Below are positions 32,623-40,776 of a stretch of DNA of 64,000 bases, piece by piece (within the stretch, counting starts at the first letter, position 1; each line of letters opens with the position of its first letter). The notes beneath the pieces were generated by a model. It did no database searches and was not told the origin of the DNA. It worked only from the letters and a program-made list of their open reading frames with translations. Made by a program: the position numbers and the translations under genes. The stretch covers positions 124,001-188,000 of the forward strand of contig CAVRYN010000006.1 of NCBI GenBank assembly GCA_963725505.1, given 5' to 3'. This stretch comes from Udaeobacter sp963725505 (GTDB lineage: Bacteria; Verrucomicrobiota; Verrucomicrobiia; Chthoniobacterales; UBA10450).

Positions 32623-32647
32623 ACTTGACTGCTTAAAGCAGTCAAGT
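32623..32647. promoter_or_regulatory. Palindromic site upstream of the winged-helix gene
   Basis: Perfect 12-base arms ACTTGACTGCTT and AAGCAGTCAAGT around a single A, ending 11 bases before the ATG at 32659. Almost the same palindrome lies just after the gene (33041-33067). Position and symmetry suit an autoregulatory operator; it could also form an RNA hairpin over the start region. Confidence 0.55.
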
Positions 32648-32658
32648 TAGAAAAGAGC

Positions 32659-33003
32659 ATGAAAGCGGATGCTTTAGATTTGCTTTTTCCAGTCGTGCGA
32701 GCCGAGGTGTTGCGCGCGCTCTTTCATCACACGCAACGCGAGATGTATGTGCGCGAAATCGCGCGTTGGAGTGAGCTGGCACTACGGACTGTGCAGCGGG
32801 AGCTAGCAACCTTGATCAAGATCGGATTGGTGACGAGCCGAACTAATGGATACCACGTCTTCTACCGCGCCAATCGCAATCACGTGCTCTTTGCGCCGTT
32901 GCATCAATTGGTTTTCAAAAGCGAGCGCTGTGTGTTGGGCAAGAGAAAACCGAGGAAACGGCCGCGACAGAGTTGGCGAGAATCGGGTCGGCGCAAACGC
33001 TAA
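32659..33003 (+). CDS. Winged-helix transcriptional regulator
   Basis: 114 residues. A winged helix-turn-helix covers 1-90 (VRAEVLRALFHHTQREMYVR, IARWSELALRTVQRELATL, GLVTSRTNGYHVFYRANRN). This type is often the N-terminal half of MNT-like nucleotidyltransferase antitoxins or of stand-alone regulators beside transposons. Here no nucleotidyltransferase domain follows; the C-terminus is a very basic tail (GKRKPRKRPRQSW). Palindromes flank the gene on both sides. It may repress its own promoter. Partner genes are not evident; DUF4326 and the SNF2 helicase follow. Confidence 0.75.
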   Translation: MKADALDLLFPVVRAEVLRALFHHTQREMYVREIARWSELALRTVQRELATLIKIGLVTSRTNGYHVFYRANRNHVLFAPLHQLVFKSERCVLGKRKPRKRPRQSWRESGRRKR

Positions 33004-33040
33004 CGCCCTTCTACCCCCGCCCCGAGACATCGACGTTGAC

Positions 33041-33067
33041 AACTCGACTGCTTAAAGCAGTCGAGTT
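33041..33067. promoter_or_regulatory. Palindromic site downstream of the winged-helix gene
   Basis: Arms AACTCGACTGCTT and AAGCAGTCGAGTT around a single A, followed by TTTAG. It differs from the upstream palindrome only by T to C at one position in each arm (a compensated change) and one extra pair. It could act as a second operator or as the terminator of the gene. Confidence 0.55.
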
Positions 33068-33266
33068 TTAGTGAAGGGGATTGGGGGTCGCATCCACACA
33101 TTTGATGTCGCTAGCCTTTCGCTGTCGATGTTGCTGTCCTCGCTTGGCACGGTAATCGCCAGAAAAACCGAACACGCGATCGAAGTAATCGTCCGGTGCG
33201 AAGGGAAGGGGTGCTAAGGCCGTTATTTGCGGAACGGCAAAGCGGCGCGAGAATTTACGGTCTCGC

Positions 33267-33572
33267 ATGAGCAAACCGAAGCGAATCCAGCGCAGCCGCG
33301 CGAAAGGCTGGAAAATGCCGGCGAACGCCATCTACGTCGGCCGACCGACTGTTTGGGGAAACCCCTACGTGGTGGGCTCGGAGCTGATGAACGGCGAAAC
33401 GCTCAGTGCCGAAAAAGCCGTCGCGTTATACGAGCAGCACCTCGCTGATAATTTCAGCGAGCGCGATATTCGCCACTGTCTGCGCGGCAAAGATCTCGCC
33501 TGCTGGTGCGCGCTCGACCAGCCGTGCCACGCCGACGTGCTGCTGCGGATCGCGAACTCGCGGCCGAAGTAG
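33267..33572 (+). CDS. DUF4326 domain protein
   Basis: 101 residues matching the DUF4326 pattern: NAIYVGRPTVWGNPYVV, EKAVALYEQHLADNF, and the Cys-rich GKDLACWCALDQPCHADVLL. The conserved cysteines and histidine suggest a metal or nucleotide site, but no function is established. Often found in phage or mobile regions. ATG at 33267. It precedes the SWIM-SNF2 gene by 85 bases on the same strand. Confidence 0.85.
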   Translation: MSKPKRIQRSRAKGWKMPANAIYVGRPTVWGNPYVVGSELMNGETLSAEKAVALYEQHLADNFSERDIRHCLRGKDLACWCALDQPCHADVLLRIANSRPK

Positions 33573-33657
33573 CCCGCCGCTCGCCACGGCGAGCAGGCTT
33601 TGGGTAGACTGCGCGCGGATTTTCGCAAACGCACAGAATGCGCGACGTTGCTCGCCC

Positions 33658-36600
33658 GTGAGCGATATTCCGATTACCGAGAAGCTCCTCCTCAATGCAG
33701 GGGGATGGCAAGCGATGAAGCCTGCGCGCGAGTTGCTCAAAAGCGGCCGCGTCTCCGAGGCTAAATACGAGCCGCCGTTGCTGAGCGGCTACGTGCGCGA
33801 AGGCGCGAAGAATTATCGCTCCGGCCTGCGAATCAAAAGCGCGATCGACGTCGAGAATCTCTGCAGCTGTTGGGAGTCTCGCTCGGCGGGGAAAATTTGT
33901 GCCCACTCGGTCGCGGTGGGCCTGGGCTATCTGAATCCGCCGGCCGCTGTAGTCGCCGCGCCTAACGAGCCGACGATGCCCGAAGCTCCGGCAGGTCCAC
34001 GGTTCGTCGCGGCTGATTCGGCTGACGCCGCCCTAACAACACTGCACGTGATCCTGCCGCCCAACTTCGCGGGCGCATGGCAGAAAGGGCAGATCATGAT
34101 CGTCGTCGAAGCGGAAGTTTCTCGAAACCGCACGCTCGTCTCCGCACTCCCGAAGAAGAACACGTTTGCAGTCGACGACGCCGATCTCGTGCTGATCGAA
34201 GGCTTGCGCGCGGTCCCGGCGATCTTCGAGAGCGGCATGGCGATCTTGTCACGCGACGCATTCCTGCGGCTGCTTCTCGCGTTGCAGAATCATCCACGCG
34301 TCACCTTCGGCAAAGCGACTCGGGCGACGATCTCTTCGGCCGCGCTGCGTCCCGAGCTTCTGGTCGAGTCGCGCGGCGAGGGGGGCATTGCGGTGAAATG
34401 CAACTTTCCGCCGAAGATCGATCACGAGCACGAGCATGAGCATGAGCATGAGCATGAGAAGAAAGCGCTGTCCTCTGGAACGCGACCGATGCGTGGCTGC
34501 TGCAGAACAACGAGTTCGTTCGCTGCGGCGAAGCGTTGCCGGCCGGCTCGACGCACCTGATCGAGCGGCCGTTGCTGCTCGATGGCGAACGCGCGTTACA
34601 CTTCCTCGCGTTCGATCTGCCGCGGCTGCACGATGCATTCGATGTGCGCGCCGGCGAAGGCGTTCGCCTTCCGGAAATCGCAACTGCGCTGCCAGCCTTT
34701 GAGCTGCGGCTGGCCGGCACGCTCAACAGCGTCACGGCTGAGTTGATGTGTAGCTACGGCGATCGCGCGCCGATCAAAGCATTGGCCAATGCGCAGGATC
34801 AGTTCGTCTTCCGCGATCCACAAAATGCTGATCGAGTGCTGATGCGGAATCTCGACGCAGAGAACGCGGCGGTCGCGCGGCTCGAGCAGATTGGCTTCGC
34901 CCGAACAGACGCCGGCGGCTTCGTGCTGCACGGCCAGCCCAATGTTGTCCGGTTCTTCGCGACTGATTATCAGAGACTGCAGCGCGACTGGAAGGTTAGC
35001 CTCACCGCGCAGGTCGAGAAGTGGACCGGCGAGATCGAGCGGGTCACGCCGAAGCTCGAGATTGTCGGCTCGGGTCAGGATTGGTTCGAGGTGCGTTACT
35101 CGCTGACGACGCCTGGTGGCGAAGTGTTTTCAAACGCCGACATCCAGCGGCTGCTTCGCTCCGGCCAATCGCAGACGCGATTAAAGAATGGCCACCTCGC
35201 GGTGATCGACACCGCGGGCCTGGAGGATTTCGAGCAGGTCATTCGCGATTGCGATCCGGCGCAGACGCAGCCCGGGCTTTACCGCATCAACCGCGCACAC
35301 GCCGGGTATGTCGAACAAACGGCGCGCGAGCTTGGCTCCGCCGTCGCCGATCGTCGTGAAGCGCTGAAGAAGTTCATCACCGGCCGCGACGCGTCTCCGG
35401 ATGCGAAGACGAAACTCGGCACGCTCGCGGAAAGATTGCGCGAGTATCAACTTGTCGGTTTCGAATGGCTCACGCGTCTCGCGGCGAACAATCTCGGCGG
35501 CATCCTGGCCGACGAGATGGGTCTTGGTAAAACAGTGCAGACGCTCGCGTTTCTCCGCGCGCAGCAGGGCGATGGCGCTGCCCTGGTCGTCTGCCCGACA
35601 TCGCTGGTGACAAACTGGGAGAATGAAGCGCGGAAGTTTACTCCCGAACTCAAGACGCTCGTGCTCGAAGGCGCCGATCGCGCCGCGCGTTTCAAATCGA
35701 TCGCGAACGTCGACATAGTCATCACGAGCTACGCACTGCTAAGACGCGACATCGACACATTGCGCGAAATCAACTTTTCCACCGCCGTGCTCGACGAAGC
35801 GCAGCACATCAAAAATCCGGAGACGCAAAACGCGCAGGCCGCGTTCGCCCTCCGCGCGAAGCATCGCTTCGTGCTGACCGGTACCCCGATGGAAAATTCG
35901 GTGCGCGACCTCTGGTCGATCATGAACTTCGCGCTGCCCGGTTATCTTGGAAATCGCAACGACTTCCGCGAGCGCTACGAATTACCGATCGCGCGCGGCT
36001 CCGCGCCCGATGTGCAACGCCGGCTCTCGCGCCGGCTCCAGCCGTTCCTGCTTCGCCGAAGGAAACGCGACGTCGCGAAAGATCTGCCCGAGAAAATCGA
36101 ACAGGTCGTGCCTTGCAGCCTAACGAGTCATCAACGCGCCGCCTATGACGCGCTACTGCGCGAGATCCAGCAGGGTCTCGGCAGTTCCGGCAAGAATGTG
36201 AACGCCGGTGCGCAAAGAATGAAGATGCTCACTGGTCTGCTCCGTTTGCGCCAGGTCTGTTGCGATCTGCGCCTCGTCGGCATTGATAAGGAAGAGACCT
36301 CCGCCAAGCTCGACCTCCTCGACGAACTCCTCGAGGAAGCGATCGACGGCGAACACCGCGTCCTCGTCTTCAGCCAGTTCGTCTCGATGCTGCACCTCAT
36401 TCGCGAACGCCTGGAGAAGCTCGAGATTCCATTCTGCTATCTCGACGGCTCTACCAAACAGCGTCAGGAAGTCGTGGATCGCTTCCAGAGCGATTCCGCG
36501 ATTCCCGTCTTCCTGATCAGTCTGAAAGCTGGCGGCGTCGGCCTGAATCTTTCCGCCGCCGACACCGTCATTCATTTCGATCCGTGGTGGAATCCAGCGG

Positions 36601-36806
36601 TCGAGGCGCAAGCCACCGACCGCGCCCATCGCATCGGCCAAACCCGTGTCGTCACCGCCTACAAGCTGATCACCCGCGACACGGTCGAAGAAAAAATCTT
36701 GCGCCTGCAGGAGAAAAAACGCGCCGCGATCGACGCCGCCATCGACAGCGAGGAACCGCTCATGACCGGCCTCACCACCGAAGAACTCGAAGAGCTACTC
36801 GCGTAG
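33658..36806 (+). CDS. SWIM-domain SNF2-family DEAD/DEAH helicase (one frameshift)
   Basis: About 1,050 residues. Zinc-binding SWIM motif near 65-90 (ENLCSCWESRSAGKICAHSV: CxCx(n)CxH). Then a linker with six His-Glu pairs (34423-34458). The SNF2 ATPase follows: ADEMGLGKTVQTLAF (Walker A), VLDEAQHIKN (Walker B), LTGTPMENS, and in the second lobe ISLKAGGVGLNLSAADTVIH and ATDRAHRIGQ. The frame changes near 34470-34476, after which WNATDAWLLQNNEF continues. GTG at 33658 is the likely start (MSDIPITEKL). Such SWI/SNF proteins remodel protein-DNA complexes, often RNA polymerase (RapA-like) or restriction/defence complexes. Confidence 0.9.
34423..34458 (+). repeat. Six tandem His-Glu codon pairs
   Basis: CACGAG twice, then CATGAG four times, encoding (His-Glu)x6 in the linker between the SWIM and helicase parts. 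The six-base unit makes slippage likely, and a frame change lies only about 15 bases downstream. The peptide could bind divalent metal. Confidence 0.8.
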
Positions 36807-36964
36807 GCATCACTCTTCCGGGGGAGGAATCCGGGTCGCGTCTAAAGGACGTAAAGCATTGCCACGTCCCAAGCATTCAAGATTCTCGAAGAGCGTTGAG
36901 AAGTTCCGCCTTCGTTCGACTACGGCGTGACAGGTGAGAAGTTGAGTGGAAACAGAAAGCTCAG

Positions 36965-37432
36965 TCAGCGTGAGACAAAAAAGCAAGCGAGTCCGATCGT
37001 GACCAGGTCTTCCAGCAGGGCGACGAAAATGTCTTTGATCTTCAACGCGGCGACCAAACGCCTACGGATTTCGTAACCGGCAAATGCTCCGATTACTCCG
37101 GCGACACCGCCCAGAATCGCGCCGATGATCCACGATTGATTACTGGCTGCGCAAAGACAGGCGCCGCAAAGACCGCCTGTAAGAATTCGGGCCACTAGCG
37201 GAAAAGGGGCTGTTCGTTTAGGCGTTGAAGGCTGCAGATCGAGGAATAACTCAAACAGAGCCAGGAGCGAAAAGATTACAGCGGTGATTATCGATCCCAT
37301 GAAGGCCAGTGGCGAATTGTTGAGGTTCAACCAGCCGATATGAGCCGCCCACGCCACGACCGCTGGCGGAGTAAACGAGCGCAAGCCAGCTGCGACGCCG
37401 AGGCCCAAGGCAAACGCGAAAATGTAGTTCAT
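36965..37432 (-). CDS. DUF4126 membrane protein
   Basis: 155 residues with four hydrophobic segments. The start MNYIFAFALGLGVAAGLRSF is the DUF4126 hallmark (GLRSFT-P), followed by SPLAFMGSIITAVIFSLLAL, and the Gly-rich IIGAILGGVAGVIGAFAGY near 105-125. Inner-membrane protein of unknown function. Convergent with the helicase gene. Confidence 0.8.
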   Translation of the reverse strand: MNYIFAFALGLGVAAGLRSFTPPAVVAWAAHIGWLNLNNSPLAFMGSIITAVIFSLLALFELFLDLQPSTPKRTAPFPLVARILTGGLCGACLCAASNQSWIIGAILGGVAGVIGAFAGYEIRRRLVAALKIKDIFVALLEDLVTIGLACFFVSR

Positions 37433-37548
37433 TGGTTTTAGAGAGTAACAGGATTTACCCGATTCCCGCGAGACCTTAATTCTTCACCGCTGAGCTCGCA
37501 GAGATCGCAAAGGTCCGAGCGGACTGGCATTTGTCAGAAGTGACCAGG

Positions 37549-37590
37549 GACCAGCCTTCGCGCGAGGCTACGGCTTGGCAGGCGAGTGAC
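37549..37590. repeat. Intergenic repeat, family C
   Basis: GACCAGCCTTCGCGCGAGG then CTACGGCTTGGCAGGCGAGT. Same core as 48106 and 50671, with a short inverted segment GCCTTCGC-GCGAGGC. Confidence 0.7.
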
Positions 37591-37660
37591 CAGAAAAGTT
37601 GATGGTTGATAGTTGAGAGTTGAGAGAAAAAGCGTAAACGCTGAAATCGGAAGTGATGTG

Positions 37661-38128
37661 TTATTTCTTCGCTGGGATCTCGTCGAACATGTAGCGAAAA
37701 ATCTTCCACGAACCGTCTGCCTGTTTCTTCCACACAAGCAGGTTCTTGCCACGGAAATGGGTCTGCTTCCCGTTCCTCGTCACATCACCTTCGAACACCG
37801 AGGTGGCAATCGCGATGTCACCTACCACGTGGAAGCTGTTCCAATTGACCGTCAGCGTGAACGGCACAAAGTGCGGGTCGGCGACAAGCTTCTTGTAATA
37901 CTCGCCGATCGCGGCCTTGCCGATCACCGGCTCCTCCTCCTTAGGCATGAGAACCGCATTCTCGTCGTAAAGGTTCGTGAGCGCTGCGGCGTCTTTCTTA
38001 TTCGCCGCGGCGATCCACTCCTTGTAACGATCCTCCACCGTGGCCTTGATCTTCGCTTCTTCGTTGTCGCTCGCCAGCACCGGCACGGAGAGAAGCAACA
38101 TAAGTGTGAGCAAGAATAGTTTGCGCAT
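37661..38128 (-). CDS. Exported SnoaL/DUF4440-like protein
   Basis: 155 residues with signal peptide (LFLLTLMLLLSVPVLA). The mature domain is a DUF4440/NTF2-like fold: KATVEDRYKEWIAAANKKDA, LYDENAVLMPKEEEPVIGKA, and the C-terminal DGSWKIFRYMFDEIP. Members often bind small ligands or catalyse ketosteroid-isomerase-type steps; here it is periplasmic with unknown ligand. It follows the MerB-like gene on the same strand, but 180 bases with a repeat separate them. Confidence 0.8.
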   Translation of the reverse strand: MRKLFLLTLMLLLSVPVLASDNEEAKIKATVEDRYKEWIAAANKKDAAALTNLYDENAVLMPKEEEPVIGKAAIGEYYKKLVADPHFVPFTLTVNWNSFHVVGDIAIATSVFEGDVTRNGKQTHFRGKNLLVWKKQADGSWKIFRYMFDEIPAKK

Positions 38129-38229
38129 GCTCTGTAGGCGTCGCTCGTTTCGGGGCCAATATCAAGAAAGACAACACCGTCAACAATCAAGAAGTGAACG
38201 GAGTGACCTGTGACTGGAAGAGTTGATGG

Positions 38230-38279
38230 TTGAGAGCGTAAAGCGCCGTTGGAGCCACGCCCCTTTGCGGAGTTGAGAG
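38230..38279. repeat. Intergenic repeat, family D (copy 1)
   Basis: TTGAGAGCGTAAAGCGCCGT then TGGAGCCACGCCCCTTTGCG and GAGTTGAGAG. A second copy with about 85 per cent identity by eye is at 50213-50263. Short TTGAGAG motifs form its ends. Confidence 0.7.
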
Positions 38280-38311
38280 TTGAAGTGAGAGGGAATTCAG
38301 AAGCGAATCGG

Positions 38312-38989
38312 TTAACCGAAACTATCCGACTGCGGATCCCAAAAGTCGCCTCCCAAGCCGAGGCGCGCGAAGATGGAACGCATCTCATCGGGCTGCGGAC
38401 GCCGCGAGTTCTCTTGTAAGCGCGTCGAGTACCAAGTCGTCGCGAGCGTCCATAGCTGGTCCATCGTGACGAGCGGCCGCATGGGATAACCATGCGCGGC
38501 GCACCACTCTCGAACCCGTTCTTCCGACCGGAAGAAAAGCATGTTGCTTCAGGTGAAAACAATGTCGTCCCACCACTTGGCCGCGGGAACAAGGCAATGA
38601 AAAAGCCAGCTGCAGGGCGGCGGACCCTCCAAGCCAATCTCCAGTGAGAGCGGTTCACCGGATTGTTCGCAGCGGGAATGAACCTGCCCCGGACGCTGCA
38701 GCGCCGCCGGTATGCCGAATGAATCCCAGGCGCAGTTAGCGAAATACTTCGTCTCATCGACGATCACGACATGTTGGGTCGGTACGCCGGAAAATGGGGG
38801 AGCCATCCGAATAGACACTCCATCGGGTTCCAACACCAACACTCGCTGAGCGCGTAGCCTGAGATAGGCTTCGCGAACGCTGCTGACGTCGGCGCGAACA
38901 CGTTCAGCTACAACTTGCAGCGACGGCCTCTGCCCGGTCTCGGCGAAGTGCCGGTAGATCGCCAGTTTCGTCTGCGTATCGAGACTCAT
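38312..38989 (-). CDS. MerB-like organomercurial lyase family protein, probable selenoprotein (UGA at codon 147)
   Basis: Read through one in-frame TGA (38549-38551) this is a 225-residue alkylmercury-lyase-family protein. A winged-helix part (1-60) is followed by the MerB core with Cys86 and Asp89 in FANCAWDSFGIP, aligned with catalytic Cys96/Asp99 of MerB. The block WWDDIVFT-U-SNMLFFRSEE matches MerB SFCCHVHFF, and the UGA falls on catalytic Cys159. A SECIS-like hairpin starts 12 bases after the UGA (38519-38536). Frame and homology continue to 38312. The enzyme would break carbon-mercury bonds or act in a related thiol/selenol reaction. No selenocysteine machinery lies in this window. A nonsense mutation is the alternative. 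Confidence 0.72.
38519..38536 (-). promoter_or_regulatory. Candidate bacterial SECIS hairpin
   Basis: On the minus strand, 7-base arms TTCTTCC and GGAAGAA close a GGTC loop. The loop begins 19 bases after the UGA, within the 16-37 base range known for bacterial SECIS elements, and GGUC also occurs in the apical loop of the E. coli fdhF SECIS. It lies in coding sequence, as is normal in bacteria. Confidence 0.6.
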
Positions 38990-39251
38990 GGATCAACCAA
39001 GTAAGAATTAAGAATTATGAATTATGAAGTAGAAATGTGCTGACCTCTCACGAAAATAGGGAAGCAGGTCGCAGACTCGCCGTGGAGAGAACGCGGGAAC
39101 CGAGGAAATGGGTTTTCCGAGATAGAAGGCAAAGCTGCGAGGTAGCAGCGACGGAGTGTGGGCAACGACGGAGTTTCAACATTTTTTCCATGATCTTAAG
39201 CACTCTGTTTTCCAAAGGACGCCCGACGCGGCCGGTGCGATACTTTTCTGG

Positions 39252-39700
39252 ATGAGCAGGGCGTTCGTCAAAGAAGATGTCGATCCTCCGGAGCGCAGCG
39301 GACGGAAGCGATCGGCGTCAGGCCTGCCGCCCGGGGCGGCCAATTACATCACGGCGTGCGGCGCGAAGCGTTTGCGCGAGGAACTGCAGAAGCTTCGCGC
39401 GGCAAACACCGGTAGCGAGCGCATCATCGAATTAGAGCGCATTCTCGCATCGGTCCATGTTGTCGATCCGCCGGACGCGCCGTCTAACAGCGTCACGTTC
39501 GGCGCAACGGTGACGGTGAAGGATAAAAAAGGCGCGACCGAAACGTTAACTATCGTCGGCGTCGACGAACTCAATTTCGAACGAGACGCCGTCAGTTGGA
39601 TTTCCCCTGTCGGCAAGGCGCTGCTGGCCGCGGATATGGGCGACTGGATTACGCTTGAACATGGACGAGCCGCGAAAATCGTGAAGATCGTACAAGATAA
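39252..39700 (+). CDS. GreA/GreB family transcription elongation factor
   Basis: From ATG 39252 (MSRAFVKEDVDPPE) the protein has the Gre layout: ITACGAKRLREELQKLRA and a helical hairpin, then the C-terminal FKBP-like domain with VTFGATVTVKDKKG, TIVGVDEL and SWISPVGKALLAADMGD. Gre factors rescue backtracked RNA polymerase by stimulating transcript cleavage. As written, the frame runs on past its natural end to 39887, over a terminator and into a convergent gene. A single missing base near 39690 would place the stop at TAA 39698-39700, right before the terminator, and I take that as the true end. Confidence 0.82.
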
Positions 39701-39744
39701 GGGGCCGCCAAAAGCGCAAAGCGCGCACTTAGCGGCCCCTTTCT
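39699..39744. terminator. Bidirectional terminator between convergent genes
   Basis: Arms AAGGGGCCGC and GCGGCCCCTT, 10 base pairs, with a 23-base middle that can itself fold, followed by TTTCT on the plus strand. It lies between the gre gene and the convergent gene at 39760, and can serve both. Confidence 0.7.
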
Positions 39745-39759
39745 CAGATTTTCAGAGTC

Positions 39760-40248
39760 TTATTGTTTTGGCAGTGGATCCGCTCCAAAGTTTGCGTGGA
39801 CCAACATCCATTTGTCACCCTTTTTCACATAAACACGGGTGGATTTTGCACGGGTCGGTTCCGTCTTTCCGTCCTTGTCCTGTGTAAGGCCGACGTAGTT
39901 GTAAGTCAGGATGGCAACATTCCCGTTGTATACCTGGACCTTGGGATTGGCCATTTCCGCAGCGATAGTCTTGCCTGACTCTTTTCCCGTAGCTTCTGCC
40001 AGCCGCGTATTCATCCCTTTCCCATCGAGACGCGTGGCATACTGGCCGTTGAACTCGGTGTAGTCATCCGACATGTCCTTCGACTGTTCTGCGACATTCG
40101 TCGGATCTTTTATTCCAGCAGCCCATTGCGCTTTTGCCATTGCAATCACGGCATCGGAAGTTGCCTGGTCGGCTTGCTGAGCCGACGCGTTCAGCGCGAA
40201 AGCCGAGCAACAGGCAGACGCGATTAGTACCAACATCAATTTTTTCAT
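39760..40248 (-). CDS. Exported SnoaL/DUF4440-like protein
   Basis: 162 residues from ATG 40248, with signal peptide (LMLVLIASACCSAFALNASA) and a mature NTF2-like domain: KDMSDDYTEFNGQYATRLDG, VQVYNGNVAILTYNYVG, STRVYVKKGDKWMLVHANFG. Probably a periplasmic ligand-binding or enzyme-like protein of unknown substrate. A second member of this fold is at 37661. An earlier start at 40299 would put a charged segment before the signal and is unlikely. Confidence 0.75.
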   Translation of the reverse strand: MKKLMLVLIASACCSAFALNASAQQADQATSDAVIAMAKAQWAAGIKDPTNVAEQSKDMSDDYTEFNGQYATRLDGKGMNTRLAEATGKESGKTIAAEMANPKVQVYNGNVAILTYNYVGLTQDKDGKTEPTRAKSTRVYVKKGDKWMLVHANFGADPLPKQ

Positions 40249-40411
40249 TTCTATTTTCCTCCGGGGAAACCCCCGTGCGTATGAGCTGACCACGCTCAAT
40301 GCTTAGACCACAGCGGACAACGGTCTTGTTAGCTTTTGCCGCCGAACCGGCTGAGAAGCCGGATGCTCGCTTACTTGCGTTAGACTCCGATAGTGCGCCG
40401 ACACTGGTAAG

Positions 40412-40693
40412 TCAATGCATTTCGCCGGACCACCTGACGCTGATCGTCGCGCGAAGCAACAATTTGAAAATCTTCACGTAGGATTCGCCTGGATAAATCG
40501 CGCTCTGGTCAGAGATCAAAACTGCAAAGTCGACAATCGAGCCGCGGTGTCGCAAGACCACGCCTTCAACTTCAACAGAAGAAATGTTCTCACCGCCGCT
40601 AATGATGACGTCTTTCAAACGGTCGCGAATTTCGACGTAACCATCCGGATGCACGACCGCGGCGTCGCCGGCATGAAACCATCCGAGAAGCAC
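40412..40693 (-). pseudogene. Internal fragment of an acyl-CoA synthetase (AMP-binding family)
   Basis: GWFHAGDAAVVHPDGYVEIR and DRLKDVIISGGENISSVEVE are motifs from the hinge and C-terminal domain of AMP-forming ligases (GD, DR-KD and GGENISS). The sequence then loses similarity after VVLRHRGSIVDFAV. The N-terminal ATP-binding body is absent. A separate C-terminal scrap of such a ligase is at 42715-42822, on the wrong side for simple truncation. Confidence 0.75.
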
Positions 40694-40776
40694 TCGGCGG
40701 CAAGGTAGTCGGTTGGATGGAAAAAGGTCAACGACGAGGCACTATCAGCACTGATCGCGCAGTGATCAGTGACGAG

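Larger units (their letters stand above)
31363..32658. other. Decayed, gene-poor stretch
   Basis: About 1.3 kb without an intact recognised gene. It contains the C-terminal scraps of a DUF1801 protein (31615-31842) and of a VOC protein (32437-32517), a possible 33-codon frame (32062-32163) and a family C repeat (32334-32385). The rest shows nothing I can support. Confidence 0.5.

Noticed and set aside
33068..33331. 87-codon minus-strand frame upstream of DUF4326
   Set aside because: Overlaps the DUF4326 start antisense; no similarity recognised.
38549..38551. Treating the MerB-like gene as an ordinary pseudogene split by a stop
   Set aside because: The stop is TGA, falls on the catalytic cysteine position, is followed by a SECIS-like hairpin, and the downstream half is intact in the same frame.
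37924..38757. 277-codon minus-strand frame overlapping the MerB-like and DUF4440 genes
   Set aside because: Different frame from both recognised proteins, Arg/Ser-rich translation with no domain; explained by codon bias of the real genes.
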